A stretch of 64,000 bases of DNA from Atriophallophorus winterbourni (taxonomy: Eukaryota > Platyhelminthes > Trematoda > Plagiorchiida > Microphallidae). How positions within the stretch are numbered: position 1 is the stretch's first letter; each line of letters opens with the position of its first letter. The notes under the pieces are model-generated. The model made no database searches and was not told the origin of the DNA. It worked only from the letters and a program-made list of their open reading frames with translations. Shown piece after piece: positions 52,083 to 63,490 of the stretch. Location of the stretch: positions 1-64,000 of the forward strand of contig JACCGJ010024136.1 in the NCBI GenBank assembly GCA_013407085.1. Direction: 5' to 3'. The translations under genes and the position numbers were made by a program.

Positions 52083-52238
52083 CGCAAGCATTTCAAACGA
52101 ATTATCAAGCACCATTGTTAAATTATCGTGTAGCAAGCACTCGCAAACAATCTGTGATCTGTTATTGATACGGAGACGGTATCTCCACACTATTATCGCG
52201 ACAAGCGCCGCACGACATGCTCCGCAATTGTCTTTATG
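52083..52238 (+). repeat. 156-bp direct repeat, right member
   Basis: Abuts the PRPF4 tail copy on its left and an RTE remnant (52239) on its right. Extra relative to source A, which has the block only once. Confidence 0.88.
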
Positions 52239-54470
52239 GTGCCGGATCTGTAAGACTTTAGCAAACAATTTGCCTACAACATTCAGAAGGAAGAATCCTC
52301 TGTAATTGTTGCAGTCACCTCTATCCTCTTTATTCTCGAAAAGCGTGATGAACTTTGTGTCTCGCGTATCTTGTGGGACACACTCCTCCCGCCAGCATTG
52401 AAGAAGTGAATGGAAAAGCGGTTGTAATAATGCTGCTTTACAGCATTTGATGAGCTCAGGTGGAATTCCGTTATCACCAGGGTTTTTCCCATTCGATAAG
52501 CGGTCGATTGCTCTAATGAGCTCATTAAGATTAAATTAAGTATCTAGATATTCAATAGTTGGCAACCGCTCGACATTTTCAAATACATGTAGTAAAACCG
52601 TACTGTCCCGAGAGTAGAAAGAGGATAAGTGCTCTATCCATCGTCCATCTGCTGAGTTTTGTCCACAATCAGGTCACCAGATGCAGACTTAATGGAAGCC
52701 GTTTTAAGTTTGTTTGGACCGATCATCGTACATACCGTGAAAATTTCCAGTGTACGCAGCCTTTCGGATACTTAGGCTAATTTCTGTCCAATAGTCATTT
52801 GCACGTCGCCTTGCAGTCTGTTGGACTCCATTCATAGCTGCTCTTAAAACTCGTAAGTTTTCATCTGTTGGCATACCTTCGAACCTCAAGAATGCTGACA
52901 GTTTCTCATCCAATACAGCAGTCATCTCAGAAGCTTTTGCTTCGAACAAGTCGCTCGTTCAAGGTTTCTTCTGACCGAAAGTGGAAAGTGCGACTAGGCG
53001 TATACAGCTTTTTATCAATTCCCAGTTTTGTGAAGCTGATTCAAGTAGAGTTGTCTTGCTGAACTCAGCTGTAAAGGCTTTTGCAAATCGCGCAGCAAGA
53101 ATAGGTTCGCTCATGCGGGTGACGTCAATCCTAGGCTTAACAGACAATATGGTGCGGTAAAATCTCGTGTGGGGAAGCTTCAGTTTTGCACAGACCAGTG
53201 AATGATCAGTGTCACATTCTGCGCTTTGATATGATTTGGTGAAAAGTACGCTTCCGATATTAGTGCGCCTAACAAGAATAACATCAATATGATGCAAATG
53301 CTTTGAGCGAGGATGTTACCAAGAGAATTTATGCTGTGGTTTTGTTTGAAAGAAAGTGTTACTGACAAAAGGCTGAACTGTGTGCACAATTCTAAAAGGC
53401 GTTGTCCATTTTCATTGATTATACGTACACCGAACCTCCCGAGATAGTTTTGCCAAGACCTTTAATCTGTACCAACTCTAGCATTGAAATCACCCAATAC
53501 CACTACACAGTTTCTTTGTGGAACGTTTTTGAGGACTGTTGCGGTGTTATGTTAAAAAGCATTTTTTCAACAGGCTTCGCAGAGAGAGTCGGAGCATAAA
53601 CGTTGACCAACTCAATGATACCATATGAAAAGCTAAATTTCAATTTGCAAATGAGGATTTATCCTCGAAATCGCAAATAAATGGGTTTAGCACAAAGTCA
53701 GAGCGGCGTTCGAATGTCAGGTCACGGAAACCGGTCGTGTGCTTCTGTCATGCTTTTCGAACGTCATATACTACTTATTAATAAAAATCTGACTTCAAAA
53801 GAAAAAAAATACCAGTAATGTACCTAAGAGTCCAAATCCGTTCGCTCCCATAGCTGATTGGTTCTGGAGCGTCAAGTAGGTCGTTTTGAACCGCAAACCT
53901 AACTCCATGCAGTCGAGGCTCACCAGAACCCCTTCCTTTCCAAAATAATGTATAATCTCCTTCTGTTAGTATGCCAGTGTCTGGTAGTCGCTTCTCTTGC
54001 AGGGCAGCCACGTCGAAATTCTAACCTCTTCTTGTTAATTACAGGTGATTTTCTTACGCCATTGATATTCTAGACGACGTCATGAAATCCAATAAGCATG
54101 GACGGGACGTTCCAGGTACCCATTTTCAGAAATGACATTTGTTTTTTAGTAGTTCGTTTAGCTGTTGTGGAAAAAACAGTCTGCTTGTCGGTTGATTCCT
54201 AATCCCCATGCACCCAATGACTACAGCAGACCATGGCGAGTGAGGCACCATATTGGCTGGGGGCTGCCCGGACTGAGGCTGGCGGTAGCCGTCCAGTGAT
54301 ACCTGAATATCTCTTCCACCTTCGGAAGAAGCCCCATGGTCGCTAAGCACTATGTCGATCGAGCCGTGGCTTTTAACCGGTATCTGTTGCTTCCCATGTT
54401 ATTATCCGTAGAAGCAAATTGGAGTGTCTGCTCCACTGGTGCGTTGTGATGTACGCTCGGCAGTTCAGAG
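52239..54470 (-). mobile_element. RTE-type LINE remnant: endonuclease and RT start
   Basis: Minus strand: 54350-54126 5'UTR-like; 54011-53778 endonuclease start (MAALQEKRLPDTGILTEGDY); 53297-52959 [14 protein letters not shown] and [17 protein letters not shown]; 52949-52704 QQTARRRANDYWTEISLSIR-like linker; 52525-52239 start of the RT, frameshifted. It stops before motif A at the junction with the 156-bp repeat. Same family as 4290-6760. Confidence 0.87.
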
Positions 54471-54589
54471 TGGAGAACTAGCTGTTGCCCATGCAACAAG
54501 AGCTCCCTCTCCACGGCATAACCGGAAGCAGAGGAACAGCTAAGCTGATACGTTTAGACGACGAAGCTGTCGCAGGAGTTGGCAGGGAG

Positions 54590-54977
54590 AAGTTGAATAA
54601 AACTTCGGACTGCATAACGGGACTCCGGCTCAGATTATTTCCTCGAGGTTGACTCTTGAAGCCTTTTCCATGAATGGATGTAGCCACAAGGCAGTGGAGG
54701 TTTGAGAAAAGAGTATCTTTCTCCTAGGTGGACCAACTGCATGGACGTACAAGCTCCACAAGCCAAAAGCATGCTGGTTTTGAGGCGCCAGTCAGCCGCA
54801 TCGACCGTTCTCCTATCAGTGGAAGCAGTTCCGCCGGGTCACACAGACCACACGTGCAGGCCAGGAGCTGGACTCGGTTGTAAGAGGCTATATGAGACGC
54901 GGGCCATTGGAGCAAGTTTGGACTTAAGAGCTTATCCTTAAAACCGCCCAGGCTTTGACAACCTTGGAACCATTGCA
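54590..54977 (+). repeat. Dispersed repeat B, copy 3 (partial, diverged)
   Basis: CCACAAGGCAGTGGAGGTTTG, GAAGCAGTTCCGCCGGGTCAC and GACAACCTTGGAACC follow the order of repeat B copies 1 and 2. Confidence 0.7.
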
Positions 54978-55106
54978 AAAAACTAGACCATACATAATAC
55001 AATGGTGTTGAGTAATTCCAATCGTATGCTCTATCTAGATTACATAGAATGAATTCTAGTAAATACGGCTCATATATACCTTAGCGACCAAATGAATAAT
55101 ATTATA

Positions 55107-55133
55107 TATAATATAATAATAATAATAATATAA
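55107..55133 (+). repeat. (AAT)n microsatellite
   Basis: ATAATATAATAATAATAATA at the left edge of an R4 repeat copy. Confidence 0.85.
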
Positions 55134-56790
55134 ATCGGAATGACAACCAAATATCTCAATAAATATTCTATCCATTCCGATTTGATTACATATTATTTTG
55201 TTATTTCAATATAAACTTACTCGCAAGCGATTCCGATTCAGGTGAATCACCTGTGAAACAACGGTGATTTTACGTTTGGATAGCACTTAAGATTACTATG
55301 ATTGTGAATAGGAGATGCGTTTTTCAACATTTGGTATGAAAATGTGTTGGTAAAAACTTCCTTGAAAGTAGTGTGTCCTCCGAGGACATGTGTATCGTAA
55401 ATTTACTAAAAAGATTATCATCAAATAAGAGTCTGCCAAACAAGTGTTTGTCAAATCGAGGTAAAATCTCCAACTTTAATGAAGTCGGTCTTTTCTGTAA
55501 CGCCACGATTACAAATGGTTCAACGTTTCAGAAAACCAAGAAAAGGGGCTGAGTAAACCTGAATGTTAGTTGAAATAGCTGTATGTTATTTGGAGAGTGG
55601 AAATATGACGAAATGTGATGTAGACTGGAAAAACGACTCAGTACATGACTCAAGTGTGTGAGAGGTCTCGTCTTGTTCATTACTTCGTAAATTACGATAT
55701 GATCACCTAACATTCGCACACATATCATGGCAATCGAGCCGATTACAGGAAGTTGTTGCAACAAATCTTGAATACTCAGAGATTCGGCTGATTAAAATAA
55801 GGTTGCAAATATGGATTGTGTTTATACATGTGTCTCAATAATGCGTGGATTAGTGGAAACTTGAAGAACGCGGTTTACTGCCAGTGTATATATGTCGGAA
55901 CAACAGTCAGATTGTTGAGTATCCTTTGATGAATATTTGGAATAATCTTTCTGGTAATGCTACCACGGATAATAAACGTCTACCTTCGCCAAGAGATGGA
56001 GTATGCTGTAGAATTCTGTTCTACTTGCCTGCATAAAATCTATCACAGGGCAACACAATTAGAGATAGGTCTTTGCAATTTTCCGTACACCGAGATATTG
56101 CGACGTTTGAGTCTATGTGACTTTACCCAAAGAAGAATTTGGGGCGATATTATTCTTGCCTATAGAATTCTTTCTAAAGAACGACATACATCAAGAATGT
56201 GGTGAGAAATTGCCACGTGGACGTGCCCTAACAATTTATATTCCAAGTTCCCGTAATAATTGTAGACGCCATTTTTCACCCTAATTGTTATATCTTTAAG
56301 GAATTCCCTATATCGTCATGTGTATCTCCTGGCCTGGTGATATATAAATATGTAAATGAACACCACTCGTTTGCCATACATTTGATATATTCTAGCCGTT
56401 ATATAATATGTTTCACGTTTTAGCCATAACTTAATCCCGTGGGGCTGTAAATTATTAACTTATTCAACAATAAATCCTTGCATACTATAAGTGAAATGAT
56501 GTTGTGCATGCATTCATTTCAAACATATTCATATATAATTAACATTGACATTGAGCATGCAGTGCGTCATTTGTCCAATTAATGACGTGACAGCTTCATA
56601 TAAGTTATTAGCTCGTTTTAAATTGACGTGTAAATACTAATCAATGACGGTCATTGTAACTTCTATGTTCGGGCCATGTATATATTTACGAATCTCCTCT
56701 GGAAATTTGCAACATAATGCGAAACATTTTGGTTTAGATTTTTGATATGTTGGGGTCGATGATTAGATTTGAGCAACTTGCTGGCAACAG
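55130..56790 (+). repeat. Duplication G, copy 1 (R4 plus CR1-like LINE 3' end)
   Basis: 55560-56790 matches 58130-59360 directly, and 55130-56035 matches 42765-43669. The LINE part (55840-56490) encodes KIYHRATQLEIGLCNFPYTE and LSLCDFTQRRIWGDIILAYR (ORF 55957-56205), family C1, ending CAATAAATCCTTGCATAC. Confidence 0.85.
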
Positions 56791-56849
56791 TAATTTCTGT
56801 TAAAAGTGTTTCTTGGTAATGTATCGCATCTGACATATAAGCTAAGTCA

Positions 56850-56984
56850 TACCGAGGGTGTCAGTACGCACAAAGATCCGGGTTAAAGTGCATTCAATAC
56901 TAAGTTGCCTCAGAACTCTACAGGCCATGCTAGGCGCTAAGCAGCTTACGATAGGCGTAATTAAGCATGCTGTATAATCCTTAA
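56850..56984 (-). repeat. PLE-3'-like text, antisense
   Basis: ATACCGAGGGTGTCAGTACG ... similar to 26885-26990 and the complement of the PLE 3' region. Confidence 0.6.
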
Positions 56985-58125
56985 ATGGTTTTGTTTGTGT
57001 GCTGATGTGTTGAACATCTGCTAACTGATTAGGTAAATTGCGTAATGCGTGCCTAGACGAAGGGACCCGCACTTTAATCTTTATCCGCTGCAGAACAGGA
57101 GGCCAAATTATGGAGGGTTGTATCTGGTATCAGTGATTGATAGGCACTGGAATTGCTCGTCTCTTTCTAGATTCTCTTTTTATGTACCTTTATCCTAGTA
57201 CCGAATCCTCCAGATACTACTCGTATGGATTACGCGAGCAAGTTATTCCGTCAGCAGACGTTGATCCCCTACATGCACAAAGCATGTAGGGGTTGGTGCG
57301 TCAATTTTCTTTAACTCGTTAATCTTTCTTTACAAACTCAGTTCACAACACGGCCGATGCAGTTCTCTGTCAGCATAGTAGTTGTCAGGTGGATGCAATT
57401 TTAACTTGATCTTTGTGCCCACTAACACCTTTGGTCTGACGTAGCTTCTGTGTCAAAAGCGAATCGTTAGCCATAAATTGTTCTAATCTATTCATTACAA
57501 TCTTGGTTATATATAGAAATCTCTCTGTTTTGACTTTCCTTTCGCATGTGGAATTATTCGTCGCCGTACGTAAACCGAATTGTGTAATCAGACTATATTA
57601 CTAACCAAATGGCGAGCAGGTCTTGGTGGTGAATTCTGACGATCAGTTAAGCCAGATGGCGAAACACTCTTATATTACATTGCAAACTCAGCGAACGTCA
57701 AAATTTGAACACGGCTTTGTAAGATGAATTAAATCTATACGTACATTCAGGTAGTTTTACTGAGCTAAAACATATTCCAATAGCACGGTGAAAGTCATTT
57801 AATGTTGGCTAGTGAACACTAACACAAATTGCAATTTGGTTTTGATGGCGTGTTGTTTTTCAATGTGTACAAAAAGAAGGAATTATGTGTGCAACCTCGT
57901 ATCAAATATTCACGCGTTGCAATTCGGCAGTAATTATCATCACCGTATCGTGCGATTCATTGAAACTCACTTGGACTTGGTGGTTTATATTTGGCCTTAC
58001 CCCTCAACGCCAGGGGATGAAGTGGATGTGAAATTTCTTAACATGAAAATAGTTTCACTCAGTTAGTTGGTTATTCAATGTAGTACAAGGATTTAATTGT
58101 CTGAAAATTAACAAGCTTAACAATA
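56985..58125 (+). repeat. R3 repeat, copy 4
   Basis: Nearly full R3 (CATGTAGGGGTTGGTGCGTC, CAGTTCTCTGTCAGCATAG, GGTCTGACGTAGCTTCTGTG); degenerate hammerhead-like core at 57436. Its 3' end joins duplication G, copy 2. Confidence 0.82.
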
Positions 58126-58129
58126 GTCA

Positions 58130-59360
58130 TGGTAAACACAAGGACGCTGGATGAAATAGATGTATGTTATTTGGAGAGTGGAAATATGACGACGTGTGAT
58201 GTAGACTGGAAAAACGACTCAGTACATGACTCAAGTATGTGAGAGGTCTCGTCTTGTTTATTACTTCGTAAATTACGATATGATCACCTAACATTCGCAC
58301 ACATATCATGGCAATTGAGCCGATTACAGGAAGTTGTTGCAACACATCTTGAATACTCATAGATTTGGCTGATTGAAATAAGGTTGCAAATATGGATTGT
58401 GTTAATACAAGTGTCTTAATACTGCGTGGATTAGTGGAAACTTGAAGAACGCGGTTTACTGCCAGTGTATATATGTCGAAACAACAGTCAGATTGATAAG
58501 TATCCTTTGATGAATATTTGGAATAATCTTGCTGGTAATGCTACCACGGTTAACGAACGTCTAGCTTCGTCAAGAGATGAAGTATGCTGTAGAATTCTGG
58601 TCTACTTGCCTGCATAAAATCTATCACAGGGCAACACAGTTTGAGATAGGTCTTTGCAATTTTCCGTACACCGAGATATTGCGACGTTTGCGTCTATGTG
58701 ACTTTACTCAAAGAAGGATTTGGGTCGATAATATTCTTGCCTATAGAATTCTTTCTAAAGAACGACAGGCATCAAGAATGTGGTGAGAAATTGGCACGTG
58801 GACGTGCCTTAACCATTTATATTCCAAGTTCCCGTAATAATTGTAGACGCCACTTTTCACCCTAATTGTTATATCTTTGAGGAATTCCCTACCTCGCCAT
58901 GTGTATCTCCTTGCCTGGCGATATATAAATATGTAATTGAACATCATTCGTGAGCTATACATTTGATATACTCTACGCGTGATACACTTTTTTTTTACAT
59001 TTTCACCCATACCTTAATCCCATGGGGCTGTAAATTCTTAACTTATTTAGCCATAAATCCTTGAATACTATAAGTGAGATGACGTTGTGCATGCATTCAT
59101 TTCAAGCATTTTCAAATATAATAAACATTGACCTTGAGCATGCAGCGCGTCATTTTTCCAATTAATGGGTTTACAGCTTCATGGAAGATATTAGCTCGTT
59201 TTAAATTGAGTGGTGATAATACTAAACAACGACGATCATTCTATGTTCGGGCTATGTATATATTTAGGAATATCCTCAGGAATATAGCACTAGAATGCGA
59301 AAAATCTTGGTTTTAATTTTCTGATAATTTGGGGTCGATGATTAGATTTAAGCAATTTTC
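58130..59360 (+). repeat. Duplication G, copy 2 (CR1-like LINE 3' end)
   Basis: LINE frame 58577-58786 (KIYHRATQFEIGLCNFPYTE, LRLCDFTQRRIWVDNILAYR) and 3' end GCCATAAATCCTTGAATAC; then the flank ATGCATTCATTTCAAGC.., shared with 56515-56790. Confidence 0.85.
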
Positions 59361-60190
59361 TAGCAAGAGTTAGTTCTGTGAAATTCTAGGTTTCACTGTG
59401 TGTGGAATCAATATTAATGTTTGTGGAGATTACAGTTGATTTTACGGCATATTTTAATATTTTGATGCTTCTCTAATTTAACGCTTACACGTTAAATTTA
59501 CAATATCCTGAAACGAACGCCTGAGTTTTCTCGAATAACTCCGGCAATTTATTTGCCAAGCACTGGCGTTTGTGTACAAACATTTATTGTTTGATATGGA
59601 TACATGGTGGATGATGGTTATTTGTTCAGATAAGTTGAGTACGTGTCAACGATGGCGACGCTCGTGTTAATGAGTATAATACATCGGTGACTCTAATATA
59701 GTCGGTTGGTCGCAGTAATGTCATACTTAGATTTGGTGAGCGTTTTTATCTCAACATTTGAAACGCCCTGTTGTCAGTTATTCCATAAGTGAAGCCTTAT
59801 CGAAAAAAATCGATTACATGGAAACTCGTCTGGTTTCATAATACGATTCGATGTTGCTTTTATTTTGTTATTTCAATTTTGAGTTTATCTGATTTCAAGT
59901 AGCCCATATTTGTTGTAATATTATATGTGAAGCTCGAATAGTAGTTTATTGAAACAGGATAATTAATGCGTGCATCTTGAATGTGTAGCAAGAAGGCCTT
60001 TCAGAGAATGCCGCTAATTAAAATAAACAAATCGTTCTGTGTGTAAAACAAAAGTCTTGTTCATTTAACATTGCATACAGAAATGTTGAACTGCACGATA
60101 TATTTCGATGTTGTAGGTAACTCACGTGTTGTATGGATCACTGGCGGCTGGATTTGCACAGAATCTGTTTTCAAATTACGAGGAAAATTA
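59361..60190. other. Unassigned AT-rich intergenic sequence
   Basis: No gene or repeat recognised. No second copy noticed in the window. Confidence 0.4.
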
Positions 60191-60240
60191 TATGGATGAA
60201 TGCATGGATGGATGGATGAATGGGTGGATGCTTTTGGATG
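60191..60240 (+). repeat. (ATGG/ATGA)n microsatellite
   Basis: Interrupted tetranucleotide run TATGGATGAATGCATGGATG ... The short ORFs over it are products of the repeat. Confidence 0.85.
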
Positions 60241-60469
60241 CATTTGTCATTTTCTTTCGAGCTTTATTCGGCTTTTTGCAAAAAGCCTCAATAATCATTG
60301 AATTTATCGCAGATATACATAAATGCGATTATTTTCGCTCTTTTGATCTTTTGACCTACTGACCTATATTTGGCGGAAAGTACATAATAGTCCCGGGTGA
60401 AAGCATATTTCCTATCAGCTCTGTGAAATTGGGATAATTTGAGGTGTTTGAGTTAACACAATTGAATAC

Positions 60470-61720
60470 TACAACTTAAAGGAAGTGAAATCGTGCGCAG
60501 GCACTCTTCCATTTTTAGACTGTTTAGCAAAAAAATTAGGCGGGAAAATAAAACATTCTGTCTAACGGAAATCTATCGATTCAGATTTCTTATTACGATA
60601 CAATTCTGCTCATCCAAGACTGGTCATCAGGTCAATAGTTTGTTACATTTTCCATAAGAGAGCACATATTTGCAGAAACGAACGAGACCGAAAACATGCG
60701 CACGGTGAAGCGAGCTAAACGCTCATAGATCACGGTTATCCGAAAACGTTTTGTACAATGCCAAGTGGTGAATGTAAAATACCCGTCAGAAAAATCGGCG
60801 ATAAATTGGCGAGATACTATTTGTATACCCTATGTAAAAGGCACATCTGAAGTGATACGTAGAATCTTGAACCAGCCGGCCATACACGTAATTTATAAGA
60901 AAGGGAAAAGTATCCGTTCGGTCCTGATGCCATTCAAGGAAAAGACACCTTGATCTAGCGTTGAAAACTTCATCTACGGAATCAACTGTAAGGGCATTCC
61001 TGGTGTTCACATAAGGCAGACTTCCAGTAAATTTGTACTAGAAGCAAAAAGCACCGAAAAAGTGTCCATAGACAGCAGTGGGATGCGAGGAAATATCAAT
61101 CCCTTATTCGTGATTCCGCCTTGGCGGAACACGTTTTAGATACGGGCCACAGCGTCGGTCTAGACAATATAGAAATATTGAGCGCGTTGTTAAACCGTAT
61201 AGCGAATGCCTACATGCGGATGTGGTCGAAGTTGCCAAGGCAGCTCAATGAAGTGGATGGGGCAGAAATCTCCACAATCTGGCGCACGGCACTGATGTGA
61301 AGGTAAATAATTTTTATTCACCTTATAACTACTTGTTAATTAGATTTTTGTTTTTCTTCTAAAATAGCTCCACCTTAGCGCCGTTAGTTATGTTCTTTTG
61401 CCCATGTGGGCCGTTGTATGATACGACCTTAACCGTGTTCACTTGTATTATATTGATGTGGATACTCACGTGTAGGAATATCAACCACTGATCCTGGTTA
61501 TGCCTACGAGACGTGACACACCGTAGGCGCACTATAGGCCGTTTAGCGGTAAGGTCAAACCAGTGGTGGTGGGTTGACTGCTAATTAATCATGTACCCTG
61601 TCCTGACTATCACCCGTGGTCTCACAAAGCTTCTTTGTCAGAAGTGAAACTCAATCCCAAACCTGCTCTAACCGAATGCACTCAAAGTTCTATGCATTAT
61701 GAAAACACGAACAACCCAAA
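60470..61720 (+). mobile_element. Penelope-like element remnant, heavily decayed
   Basis: GTLPFLDCLAKKLGGKIK-like text at 60505-60560 (after RT motif C), YNSAHPRLVIRS near 60600, SRPYT and later a frame matching VVKPYSECLHADVVEVAKAA (61180-61250), then a 3' end GGTCTCACAAAGCTTCTTTG and GAAGTGAAAC like 24732-24766. Stops and frameshifts throughout. The GIY-YIG part is only faintly recognisable (60960-61060). Confidence 0.8.
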
Positions 61721-62639
61721 CATATTCCAATCTTTTGATGTATGAATATGTTTATTCTATGCTCGAAAAAAAACAATTCAACTAGATGGCAGTTGTCATT
61801 AATGGAATCGTTTTTTTGATAATATAGGCTGAACTTATTTGGTTTTGATTGAAATGCCTTTTAGTTGAGCAGCCCTTTCGGTTCTATGTTCAATATTTTA
61901 GGGTATATCAGGCACTCGATTAGTTCGGAAGCTTCATCCGAGAAATGAACAAGCAATCCTCGGAAGCGCAACATACGTCTATATGACAGGTTACTTTACA
62001 CAAAATGTGCTCACGTGATTAAACCCAAACAAATCCATAAAATGACATGTAGACTTTCATCCATTCAAAGTAATACTCGCGTATAAAATAGAATTATTCG
62101 TTAGCACTTATTACACTTAAGTTTGTCCTTACCAAACATTTCAAAAATACTTGGAAACAACACGTTCACGGACACTGTCAAACTGCTGGTCATTTCGGAA
62201 AGTAACGATAGAAACATTTCCCAAGCGTCGATTTTGTTTGCAGGTTGGACAATTTCGAATGGAAATATTTCCTGACCCGTCTGCTCTGATTCTTTCAGCT
62301 GGACAACTTTCATACCATTGGAAACGAAAAATGATTTAACCTTGAGAAAAAAGAAAATATTTTACCGTTTGTTTTTCAGAGTTTATTGAAGAGCTGTCTG
62401 AATCCATAATACGTAACGATATTGACGACAGCTATACCCGTAAACCTCACAACTAAAATAGTTTCACTCAAATTGGAGCAATTTATTATTGATTTCCGTT
62501 TGAGCAACATTGACGAATGGAATATCGGGCGATTGCAACTGACGTGGTCCATCTTTTTTATTTTACAGGGGATATTGTTGTTCAAACCATTCTTATGCAA
62601 TCTTCTCGAAACCCGACTTATTAGGTTTTGCTATTGTCG
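61721..62639. other. Unassigned intergenic sequence
   Basis: AT-rich; an open frame at 62422-62676 has no known motif and is probably chance plus the start of the LINE that follows. Confidence 0.35.
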
Positions 62640-63490
62640 TCGTTGGTCATTTTGGCGCCTCATCGAACCCATTTAAAATTAGGAGCGGAGTACCCCAGGA
62701 TTCGGTCCTCATACCGATTTCGTTTTTGATATACGCAAACGACATTCACGAGCGTGTTAAATTTAAGGTTATGTTATTTGCAGACGATACCAAGCTTTGG
62801 ACCAGTTTAAGTCTGAAGACTTCAGTGCTGTGCAAAGCGGTATACAGAAGGTGTCACAAGTCTTGGCGTTATTGAAACGAATTTTCGGCAGATGCACGAA
62901 TCAGTCCGTGCCCCGTATCTTGAACACCTTTCTGAGACAAGCGATGGAGTACGCTGTTCAGGCTTCGTGAAACTGCGTTCACAAAGACATCTATTTTCTG
63001 CAGCGTATTTACCACAGAACCACAGAGTTTGTATCCGGACTAGCTGCTTAACCATTTGAAGAATGTTTGAGAATCTCAATCTTTTCGAATTTCGCTGTCG
63101 TCGACTAAGAGGTGACCTCATATCGATGTATAACAATATGTACGTCCCCAACCATCCGGTGTTTAAACTTTTCACAAGCTCGCCACCCCGTGCCAGTCTG
63201 AAATATGACCTTACAGTGTTTATTGCCACTTCAAGATTGAATGGTCGAAGATATTCGTATGCTGTACTTTTAAGTTTCACGTGGAACACCCTCCCCTCCA
63301 CATTCAGCCAACCTGGATATTTTTAAAGCTAATTTGGACAAATACGTGAGAGAAAACCCAAATTTTGATACGATTTACACTACATGAGTTTTTCTGTTCT
63401 TTATATTGTATATACCTCATAACTTCATCCGATGGTTATTCTTAAGCTAAATGCTTTTTAAACCATTAAAACTTTGAATCACTTTGAATC
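62640..63490 (+). mobile_element. CR1-like LINE 3' end (family C2-like)
   Basis: Reads IRSGVPQDSVLIPISFLIYA (motif B and after), VMLFADDTKLWTS (motif C), a broken stretch, then FEFRCRRLRGDLISMYNNMY and TSRLNGRRYSYAVLLSFTWN (ORF 63063-63326). It ends AAACCATTAAAACTTTGAATC with CACTTTGAAT repeats. Frameshifts break it into pieces. Confidence 0.87.

Larger units (their letters stand above)
45335..52085 (-). repeat. Palindrome right arm: inverted copy of 18195-22780, interrupted by insertions
   Basis: Read on the minus strand the order is 52085-50775 (= 18195-19510), 49228-49085 (= 20055-20210), S1, 48330-47050 (= 20440-21510), 46368-45335 (= 21690-22780). Inserted pieces are a LINE (49229-50772), a LINE end with TTC tail (48340-48840), a hammerhead repeat (47931-48045) and repeat B (46369-46903). 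Confidence 0.85.

Noticed and set aside
60061..60362. Short frames over the ATGG repeat
   Set aside because: Low-complexity translation of a microsatellite.
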